From Nocardia cyriacigeorgica GUH-2 (lineage in GTDB: Bacteria; Actinomycetota; Actinomycetes; Mycobacteriales; Mycobacteriaceae): a DNA stretch of 64,000 bases. The stretch lies in NCBI RefSeq assembly GCF_000284035.1, contig NC_016887.1, positions 3,658,001 to 3,722,000 of the forward strand, given 5' to 3'. Positions 55,980 through 64,000 of this stretch are shown in pieces. The notes beneath the pieces are model-generated. The model worked only from the letters and a program-made list of their open reading frames with translations. It made no database searches and was not told where the DNA came from. The stretch's first letter is position 1. Every line of letters starts with the position of its first letter. A program made the translations under genes and the position numbers.

Positions 55980-56229
55980 GACAACCTCCAACCGGCGTGG
56001 GGCTCGACGCCCCGACCCGTTGCTGACCCACGCTCGACCCAACGCTGGATCAGGACCTTCCCGATCCACGATGACATGATCTACATCACACCGCGCCGCG
56101 CCGCCGTTACAGCGGAGCGACCATTAGAGGCATCTCATGGCTACCGCTGTCGGAGGTCGTCAAACATGGCACACGCTGCACCGATGAGGTAGTCCGTCTA
56201 CCCCGACGAGAGTGCGCCACTGGAGAGCA

Positions 56230-56598
56230 TCAGTCCAGCGACCGGAGCGAGTCCTCGTCGCGGGCAACCACCGCACCGCCGTTCGCGGTGAACACGATCG
56301 GCCGCTGGATCAGCTTCGGATGCGCCGCCAGCGCCTCGATCCAGCGGTCGCGATCGGCCTCGGTGCGACCCCAACTCGACAGGCCGAGCTCCTTGGCTTC
56401 CGGCTCCCCGGTGCGGGTGATGTCCCAGGGTTCGGCGCCGAGCTTGGCCAGCGCGGCGCGCAATTCGTCGGCCGACGGTGGATCGTCGAGGTACCGCCGG
56501 ACGGTGTACTCGCCGCCGTTGTCGTCCAGGTGCGCGAGTGCGGCGCGGCTCTTGGTGCACCGCGGGTTGTGCCAGATCTCGGTCTGCCCAGAAGTCAT
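56230..56598 (-). CDS. Arsenate reductase/ArsC-family protein
   Basis: A 122-residue thioredoxin-fold protein of the ArsC/Spx group. The catalytic Cys is C14 in WHNPRCTKSRAAL, in the C-x3-R pattern of ArsC. YTVRRYLDDPPSADELRAAL follows, and KLIQRPIVFTANGGAVVARD is the conserved RP-I substrate segment. It may be a glutaredoxin-coupled arsenate reductase, or a stress protein of the family. No other ars gene is nearby. Confidence 0.88.
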   Translation of the reverse strand: MTSGQTEIWHNPRCTKSRAALAHLDDNGGEYTVRRYLDDPPSADELRAALAKLGAEPWDITRTGEPEAKELGLSSWGRTEADRDRWIEALAAHPKLIQRPIVFTANGGAVVARDEDSLRSLD

Positions 56599-56702
56599 GC
56601 CGACAGCCTAATCCGCGGCACCGACAGGCTGGACCGCGCGGACGACAGCAGGGCCGCACCCCACTGAGAGTGCGACCCCGCCGGCTCGTCCTTCGACGCG
56701 GA

Positions 56703-56786
56703 CTACCCCGCGCTACCGCTGCTCAGCAGTTCCAGGATCGTCTTGAACAGCACTTCGGCCAGGAAATCCGATGCGGAACCGGTCAT
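56703..56786 (-). CDS. 27-residue amphipathic small protein, hypothetical
   Basis: An 84-base frame (ATG 56786, TAG 56703-56705) with a strong Shine-Dalgarno GGAGGAG five bases before the ATG. The product is M-T-G-S-A-S followed by the hydrophobic, amphipathic helix DFLAEVLFKTILELL and a short Ser/Gly tail. There is no cysteine and no signal-peptide charge. It lies between the ArsC-like gene and mpa and could be a membrane-active peptide, small porin-like protein, or bacteriocin-like peptide. Function is unknown. Confidence 0.62.
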   Translation of the reverse strand: MTGSASDFLAEVLFKTILELLSSGSAG

Positions 56787-56995
56787 GGTGACTCCTCCAT
56801 CTCGACATCCGGCGCAACCCCGCTGCGCCAGCTATCTGAAGCATGAATGATTCAGAATGTTCGCGGGCCGTTTCGACGTATCGAAACCCTGACGGCCGAG
56901 CCCATGGCATGCCTATCACGCCGACCGTCAGCGGTTATAGCTGGTCGAACGTCCAGTGGCTTACATCACATCCGGCCGCAAGGGGCCAACGACGA

Positions 56996-57026
56996 AGGGC
57001 CGCGCTCCTCACGGAAGCGCGGCCCT
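56996..57026 (-). terminator. Intrinsic terminator downstream of mpa
   Basis: AGGGCCGCGCT (56996-57006) pairs perfectly with AGCGCGGCCCT (57016-57026) around a 9-base loop, starting 15 bases after the mpa stop codon on the minus strand. Confidence 0.78.
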
Positions 57027-57040
57027 CGCGGCGTAACCGA

Positions 57041-58801
57041 TTACAGGTATTGACCCGTATTCGACTCGGTGTCGATCGCCCGGCTGGCGCTGGCATTCTT
57101 GCCGGTGACCAAGGTCCGGATGTAGACGATCCGCTCGCCCTTCTTGCCCGAAATGCGTGCCCAGTCATCGGGATTCGTGGTGTTGGGCAGGTCCTCGTTC
57201 TCGGAGAACTCGTCCACGATCGAATCGTAGAGATGCTGGATGCGCAGGCCCGGGTTGCCGGTGTCGAGCACCGACTTGATGGCGTACTTCTTGGCCCGGT
57301 CCACGATGTTCTGGATCATGGCGCCGGAGTTGAAGTCCTTGAAGTACAGGACCTCTTTGTCGCCGTTGGCGTAGGTGACCTCCAGGAAGCGGTTGTCCTC
57401 GCTCTCGGCGTACATCCGCTCCACCACCCGCTCGATCATCGCGCGGATGCAGGCGCCCTTGTCGCCGTGGAACTCGGCCAGATCGTCGGCGTGCAGGGGC
57501 AGTTCCTCGGTGAGGTACTTGGAGAAGATGTCCTGCGCCGACTCGGCGTCGGGCCGCTCGATCTTGATCTTGACGTCCAGGCGGCCCGGACGCAGGATCG
57601 CGGGGTCGATCATGTCCTCACGGTTGGAGGCGCCGATGACGATGACGTTCTCCAAGCCCTCGACACCGTCGATCTCACTCAGCAGCTGCGGCACCACGGT
57701 GGTCTCCACATCCGAGGACACACCGGATCCACGGGTGCGGAAGATCGAGTCCATCTCGTCGAAGAACACGATCACCGGGGTGCCTTCCGAGGCCTTCTCC
57801 CGGGCCCGCTGGAAGATGATCCGGATGTGACGCTCGGTCTCGCCGACGAACTTGTTCAGCAGCTCCGGGCCCTTGATGTTGAGGAAGTAGGACTTGGCTT
57901 CCTTGGCATCCTCACCGCGGGCCTCGGCGATCTTCTTGGCCAGCGAGTTGGCCACCGCCTTGGCGATGAGCGTCTTACCGCAGCCCGGCGGACCGTAGAG
58001 CAGCACACCCTTGGGCGGGCGCAGCGCGTACTCGCGGAACAGGTCCTTGTGCAGGAACGGCAGCTCCACCGCGTCGCGGATCTGCTCGATCTGGCGGCCC
58101 AGACCACCGATGTCGTTGTAGTCGACATCGGGCACTTCCTCCAGCACCAGGTCTTCGACCTCGGCCTTGGGGATGCGCTCGAAGGCGAAGCCGGCCTTGG
58201 TGTCGACCAGCAGCGAATCGCCGGGACGCAGCCGGCGCACGGGGGCGTCGGGATCGTCGAGGTCGTCGATCTCGGCGACCTTGGACAGCGGACCGGACAG
58301 CCACACCACACGCTCTTCGTCGGCATGGCCGACCACGAGCGCGCGCCGGCCGTCGTCGAGGACCTCGCGTAGGGTGCCGATCTCACCGACCGCGTCGAAG
58401 TGCCCGGCCTCGACCACCGTCAGCGCCTCGTTCAACCGCACGGTCTGGCCGTACTCGAGGGTGCTGGTGTCGATGTTCGGCGAGCACGTCAACCGCATCT
58501 TGCGGCCGGAGGTGAACACGTCGACGGTTTGGTCGTCGTAGGCGCCGATCAGGACGCCGTAACCACTCGGCGGCTGACCGAGCCGATCGACCTCTTCGCG
58601 CAGCGCGACCAGTTGCTGGCGCGCCTCTTTCAGAGTGTCCATCAGCTTCGTGTTGCGAATAGTCAGCGAATCGATGCGGGCTTCCAATTCCCGTGCCCGA
58701 TCCGGTGAATCCGCGAGTTGCCTCCGGAGTGCAGCCGCTTCGGCGCGCACCGCCTCGAGCTCTCTCCAGGCCGCCGAATCCGAATTCTCGATGGGGCTCA
58801 T
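57041..58801 (-). CDS. mpa: Proteasome-activating AAA+ ATPase Mpa/ARC
   Basis: A hexameric unfoldase that recognises Pup and feeds substrates into PrcBA. The 586-residue protein has an N-terminal coiled coil that binds Pup (residues 5-75), two OB domains, and an AAA module with Walker [21 protein letters not shown] and Walker [18 protein letters not shown]. The C-terminus is ESNTGQYL, with the penultimate Tyr needed to dock on the proteasome. The ATG at 58801 has GGAGGAG just upstream. An in-frame ATG at 58867 has none and was not used. Confidence 0.96.
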   Translation of the reverse strand: MSPIENSDSAAWRELEAVRAEAAALRRQLADSPDRARELEARIDSLTIRNTKLMDTLKEARQQLVALREEVDRLGQPPSGYGVLIGAYDDQTVDVFTSGRKMRLTCSPNIDTSTLEYGQTVRLNEALTVVEAGHFDAVGEIGTLREVLDDGRRALVVGHADEERVVWLSGPLSKVAEIDDLDDPDAPVRRLRPGDSLLVDTKAGFAFERIPKAEVEDLVLEEVPDVDYNDIGGLGRQIEQIRDAVELPFLHKDLFREYALRPPKGVLLYGPPGCGKTLIAKAVANSLAKKIAEARGEDAKEAKSYFLNIKGPELLNKFVGETERHIRIIFQRAREKASEGTPVIVFFDEMDSIFRTRGSGVSSDVETTVVPQLLSEIDGVEGLENVIVIGASNREDMIDPAILRPGRLDVKIKIERPDAESAQDIFSKYLTEELPLHADDLAEFHGDKGACIRAMIERVVERMYAESEDNRFLEVTYANGDKEVLYFKDFNSGAMIQNIVDRAKKYAIKSVLDTGNPGLRIQHLYDSIVDEFSENEDLPNTTNPDDWARISGKKGERIVYIRTLVTGKNASASRAIDTESNTGQYL

Positions 58802-58980
58802 GTGCTGCTCCTCCCAGTCCCGGTCTATCAACGCTACCGGGCGCGAACCGTTCTCGCTGTCCGACATGGTTTCGTCGTGATCACATCTAGGCAGCGCCCG
58901 TCGACCGGAACGACCATGTTAGCCTGCCCTAACACATTACCGGTGAGGCTGCTCACCGACTAGCCGAAAGGTTGCCAGTC

Positions 58981-59517
58981 ATGCTCCTTCCCGTGAGGGC
59001 ACTGCGCTTGTCTGTCGCTGCCGCCGCCACCGTCGCCCTGTCGCTCGGCATCGCCGCCTGCGGTTCCGACGACGACAGCAGCGACGCCGCCGCCACCAGC
59101 ACCAGCGCTACCACCAGCGCCGCTGCCGCCGCCACCACGACCGGCGCCGAGCACGGCGATCACGGCACCGGCGCGGCGCCGACCCCGGAGGCCCTGCAGG
59201 GTGTGCTCGACAAGCTGGCCAGCCCGGATGTGCCGACGGCGGAGAAGACCAAGCTGATCGTCAACGGCGAGCAGCGCACCGCCAACATCGACCAGATGAA
59301 CGCCGCGCTGGCCGGCTACGGCACCCTCACCTTCGGCGTCACCGATGTGACCACCGAGGGCAACACCGCCACCGCGCAGGTCGTGATCACCTCCCCGCAC
59401 GGCGCGGCCCCGGCCATGCCGCTGACCTGGGAGAACGTTGACGGCACCTGGAAGCTGTCGGATGCCAGTGGCTGCCTGCTGCTCGGCTTCGCCCAGGCGC
59501 CCTGCGTGCCTGCCTGA
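58981..59517 (+). CDS. Secreted lipoprotein, LppK-like (MTB12-type domain)
   Basis: A 178-residue lipoprotein. The signal peptide ends in the lipobox LGIAACGSDD (lipidated Cys about residue 25). A Ser/Thr/Ala-rich linker follows, then a ~100-residue domain (TPEALQGVLDKLASPDVPTA; GTLTFGVTDVTTEGNTATAQ) like the low-molecular-weight antigen MTB12. Divergence from mpa matches the place of M. tuberculosis lppK (Rv2116). The role in the envelope is unknown. Confidence 0.85.
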   Translation: MLLPVRALRLSVAAAATVALSLGIAACGSDDDSSDAAATSTSATTSAAAAATTTGAEHGDHGTGAAPTPEALQGVLDKLASPDVPTAEKTKLIVNGEQRTANIDQMNAALAGYGTLTFGVTDVTTEGNTATAQVVITSPHGAAPAMPLTWENVDGTWKLSDASGCLLLGFAQAPCVPA

Positions 59518-59545
59518 TCGCACGACAGTCACCGAGGCCCCGGTG

Positions 59546-61435
<1,890 letters not shown>

Positions 61436-61443
61436 TCAGCTTG

Positions 61444-62295
61444 TCAGAAAGCCCGGCAGGACCTGATGTCGGTGGCCAGGATCGCCTTGGCGCCGAGATC
61501 GGCGAGCTGGTCCATCACCGAGTTGCCCAGCTTGCGCGGCACCAGCGCGCGCACCGCGACCCAGTCGGGGTCGGTCAGCGGCGAGACAGTGGGCGATTCC
61601 AGGCCCGGGGTGATCTGGGCGGCCCGGTCGAGCAGGCTCTTGGGGCAGTCGTAGTCGAGCATGAGGTACTGCTGGGCGAACACCACGCCCTTGACCCGGT
61701 CGATGAGCTGGTTGCGGGCCTTGTCGTCGCGGTCGGAGCCCTCGCGTTCGATCAGCACGCCCTCCGAGTCGCAGAGCGAGGCGCCGAAGGCGACCAGGTT
61801 GTGCTGGCGCAGCGTGCGCCCGGAGCCGACCACATCGGCGATGGCATCGGCGACGCCGAGCTGGATGGAGATCTCGACCGCGCCGTCGAGCCGGATGACC
61901 TCGGCCTCGATGCCGCGCTTGGCCAGGTCCGACAGCACCAGGTTCGGGTAGGAGGTGGCGATGCGCTTGCCCGCGAGGTCCTCGACGGTCCAGTCGCGGC
62001 CGGCGGGGGCGGCGTAGCGGAAGGTGGAGCCGCCGAAACCGAGGGCGAGCCGCTCGGTGACCGGTGCGGCCGAGTCGAGCGCCAGATCGCGGCCGGTGAT
62101 ACCGAGATCGAGTTCACCGGAACCGACGTAGATGGCGATGTCCTTGGGCCGCAGGAAGAAGAACTCCACCTGATTGGCCAGGTCCAGGACGGTCAGATCA
62201 CGGGAATCGGTGCGTTTGCGGTAACCGGCCTCGGACAGGATCGACACGGCCGATTCGGAGAGTGCGCCTTTGTTGGGGACTGCGACGCGCAGCAT
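61444..62295 (-). CDS. hisG: ATP phosphoribosyltransferase HisG (long form)
   Basis: First step of histidine biosynthesis, joining ATP and PRPP. The 283-residue long form has an N-terminal catalytic domain ([40 protein letters not shown]; the PRPP-binding region around [20 protein letters not shown]) and a C-terminal regulatory domain that binds histidine (from residue about 210). It is 48 bases downstream of hisE in the same direction. Confidence 0.96.
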   Translation of the reverse strand: MLRVAVPNKGALSESAVSILSEAGYRKRTDSRDLTVLDLANQVEFFFLRPKDIAIYVGSGELDLGITGRDLALDSAAPVTERLALGFGGSTFRYAAPAGRDWTVEDLAGKRIATSYPNLVLSDLAKRGIEAEVIRLDGAVEISIQLGVADAIADVVGSGRTLRQHNLVAFGASLCDSEGVLIEREGSDRDDKARNQLIDRVKGVVFAQQYLMLDYDCPKSLLDRAAQITPGLESPTVSPLTDPDWVAVRALVPRKLGNSVMDQLADLGAKAILATDIRSCRAF

Positions 62296-62343
62296 GGGGA
62301 GGGTCCTTTCGGGAGGGGGAACGACTGCGGATTCAGGCGGACG

Positions 62344-62607
62344 TCACAGATGTCGGTAGACGTCCTCGAGCCGCAGTCCACGGCCCACCATCAGCACCTG
62401 CACCCAGTACAGCAGCTGCGAGATCTCCTCGGCGAGCGATTCGTCGCTCTCGTGTTCGGCGGCCAGCCACACCTCACCGGCCTCCTCGAGCACCTTCTTG
62501 CCCTGGGTATGCACGCCGGCGTCCAGCGCGGCCACCGTCCCCGACCCCTCGGGGCGGGTGACGGCACGATCCTGGAGCTCGGCGAACAGGGCCTCGAAAG
62601 TCTTCAC
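62344..62607 (-). CDS. hisE: Phosphoribosyl-ATP pyrophosphatase HisE
   Basis: Second step of histidine biosynthesis. The 87-residue all-alpha MazG-like protein has [20 protein letters not shown], then [20 protein letters not shown] with the EExxE metal-binding pattern, and [19 protein letters not shown]. It is separated from the acyltransferase gene by a terminator, so hisE-hisG is an independent unit. Confidence 0.96.
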   Translation of the reverse strand: MKTFEALFAELQDRAVTRPEGSGTVAALDAGVHTQGKKVLEEAGEVWLAAEHESDESLAEEISQLLYWVQVLMVGRGLRLEDVYRHL

Positions 62608-62645
62608 GGGTTGTCATTGTTTCAGACCCCCGCAAACCGTTTCCG

Positions 62646-62691
62646 GTCGAGTGGCGTCCGCCCGGCCGTCAGCCGCCGGACGCCACTCGAC
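62646..62691 (-). terminator. Intrinsic terminator after the acyltransferase gene
   Basis: GTCGAGTGGCGTCCG (62646-62660) pairs perfectly with CGGACGCCACTCGAC (62677-62691) around a 16-base loop. It lies eight bases beyond the acyltransferase stop and before hisE. Confidence 0.85.
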
Positions 62692-62698
62692 GCGACCG

Positions 62699-64000
62699 CT
62701 ACTGCCCGGCCAGCAGGGCTTCCAGGTCGGCGACGGCGGTACGCAGATGCGCGGCGAAGGCGTGCATCTGATCGGCGACCGGGGCCGGGGTGGCCAGGTA
62801 GAGGTTCCAGCGATCGGGCAGCAGCACATAGGCCACGCCGATGCAGCGCGAGCTGGTGGAGCCGAAACCGAAGTAGCGGATATTGACCGACGGCGCCGAG
62901 CTGGTGCTCAGATAGTCGTCGCGCATGATCGTCCAGCCCGGGCTGGTGTAGAGCGCGATGGGCTCGGTGACGCCCAGTTCGGCGCCGCGGCGGCGCTGAA
63001 TCCACTCGAGCTCCCACAGGTGCTGTTCCGGCGCCTGCCCGGCCTGGCACTGCTTGGCCCGGGCGACGTGCGCGGCCGCGGCGGCCTTGGCGGCGTCGAG
63101 CTTGGCCGCGGTGTCGGCGGCGGCGTCTTCCATAATGTCGACGAAGGCCACCATCTCCGGCGTGATCACCCGCATGGCCTCGGTGCGGCCGTTGCGGTAC
63201 TGGCGGGTGGCGATGGACTCGTAGGTGGCGCCGGTGAGACCCTTGCTGCGCCGGTGGGCCAGCTGGTAGCTCAGCTGGGCGAAGGCATCCGGCGAGATAC
63301 CGAGCTGCTTGGCCTTGGCGGTGCCGAAATCGTCGAATGACACCGTGGTGGTCGCGTTCTCGGCGGCGTAGCGGGCGAATGCCGCACCGGCCGCGGCGAT
63401 CTCGGCGCGCTGGGCGGCGCTGAGCCGGAACTCGATCGGCTCCACCACCGGCAGGCCCTGCGGCCGGGCACCGGAACGTTCGGCGTGTTCGGCGACCGTC
63501 GATTCCAGCAGGGTGTCGACGAACGACAGGATGGTGGTGCCGTCGAGGCCGCAGTGCTCGACATTGATGCCGGCCTGCCCGTCGGCGAAGACGATGAACG
63601 ACACCGACTTGTCGAACCAGCGGTTGGCGCTGTCGCCGTGCAGCAGGATGTCGCAGGCGTGGGTTTCATCGCGCGGCGCGAAATCCTCCAGGCAGACGCA
63701 GAACAGCGCGGTCTCGATGGTGTCGAGGGCCGCGGCGTTGACCGGTTCGGCCAGCAGACCCGCCCGGCTGCGCGCCCAGTCCGCCCGCGGCAGCGTGGTC
63801 AGGTGCCCGACCGCGGTGTCGGTGGCCGCGTACTTCGATCCGGCCTTGAGCACCGCGCGCAGCCCGTCGCTGATGTCGGCGAAGCTGTGCGGTGTGCCGT
63901 CGGCCCCGATGACCTCCATCCGGAACATGCTGCCGCGGTGGAAGACCAGGATGTGCCGAGCGTCCGAGGGCCCCGGCCATTCCGGGCTGTAGGGCACACG
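62699..64000 (-). CDS. Choline/carnitine O-acyltransferase family protein, 5' end outside the window
   Basis: Members transfer acyl groups between CoA and carnitine, choline or related alcohols. At least 432 residues are visible, and the frame is still open at the right edge, so the start of a ~550-600-residue protein is missing. The catalytic His lies in INVEHCGLDGTTIL. SFDDFGTAKAKQLGISPDAF and the C-terminal YFGFGSTSSRCIGVAYVLLP, with the conserved S-T-S near CoA, are family hallmarks. Substrate is unknown. Confidence 0.87.
   Translation of the reverse strand, partial: RVPYSPEWPGPSDARHILVFHRGSMFRMEVIGADGTPHSFADISDGLRAVLKAGSKYAATDTAVGHLTTLPRADWARSRAGLLAEPVNAAALDTIETALFCVCLEDFAPRDETHACDILLHGDSANRWFDKSVSFIVFADGQAGINVEHCGLDGTTILSFVDTLLESTVAEHAERSGARPQGLPVVEPIEFRLSAAQRAEIAAAGAAFARYAAENATTTVSFDDFGTAKAKQLGISPDAFAQLSYQLAHRRSKGLTGATYESIATRQYRNGRTEAMRVITPEMVAFVDIMEDAAADTAAKLDAAKAAAAAHVARAKQCQAGQAPEQHLWELEWIQRRRGAELGVTEPIALYTSPGWTIMRDDYLSTSSAPSVNIRYFGFGSTSSRCIGVAYVLLPDRWNLYLATPAPVADQMHAFAAHLRTAVADLEALLAGQ

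Overview
The window is high-GC actinobacterial chromosome, most likely from Nocardia or a close relative in the Mycobacteriales. The evidence is a complete Pup-proteasome locus (pafB/pafC, pafA, prcA/prcB, pup, dop, mpa), tatA/tatC, several F420/PPOX-type flavin or deazaflavin proteins, a DprE2-like short-chain dehydrogenase, and a gene order that parallels the Mycobacterium tuberculosis stretch from cobN to hisE. That comparison is from memory and was not computed. No rRNA, tRNA, CRISPR array, insertion sequence or prophage was recognised.

Region 1 (1-8000) holds a tldD/tldE pair (tldD cut by the window edge), an RmlB-like sugar-nucleotide enzyme, two paralogous 127-residue PPOX proteins, a PadR repressor whose probable operator recurs at a downstream VOC-family gene, a secreted glycine-zipper protein, and methionine aminopeptidase divergent from a small XRE regulator over twin palindromes.

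Region 2 (8000-29400) is a cobalamin locus: cobN under a B12 riboswitch, cobG, cobH, a fused cobIJ, cobK and cobL, ending with a DprE2-like SDR and an Rv2074-like F420H2-dependent biliverdin reductase candidate. It is interrupted by accessory genes: an oxidoreductase, DUF1330, a TetR/DUF4334/ADH unit, an AraC/hydrolase pair and an AHSA1/ArsR pair between cobN and cobG; a HigBA-like toxin-antitoxin pair between cobG and cobH; and a PadR/DHFR-like pair after cobIJ. No cobM is present. Its expected place between cobK and cobL is taken by a secreted glycine-zipper protein paralogous to the one in region 1. A degenerate 25-32 bp tandem repeat fills 28586-28895.

Region 3 (29400-47160) carries a pepE-like M24 peptidase, a 5'-3' exonuclease, a Pro/Gln-rich DUF4333 membrane protein, helY, tatC, tatA, a panE-like gene, pafC, pafB, a thiamine-binding protein, pafA, prcA, prcB, pup, dop and a DUF418 membrane protein. 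Pup is deamidated by Dop and ligated to substrates by PafA, Mpa unfolds the pupylated proteins into the PrcBA proteasome, and PafBC is the linked WYL-type DNA-damage regulator.

Region 4 (47160-57000) is about 10 kb of accessory genes separating dop from mpa: a CGNR regulator, a zinc-ribbon protein, a YidC-like insertase, a methyltransferase, a truncated TPR protein, a DAPDH-like/TetR pair, a thioesterase, an SPFH protein, a deazaflavin-dependent oxidoreductase, Nudix, AIM24, a secreted protein, an ArsC-like protein and a 27-codon small ORF with a strong ribosome binding site.

Region 5 (57000-64000) returns to conserved order: mpa, an LppK-like lipoprotein, trmI, a RecB-type nuclease, hisG and hisE, then a choline/carnitine acyltransferase cut by the right edge. 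Several transcription units are separated by clear inverted-repeat terminators.
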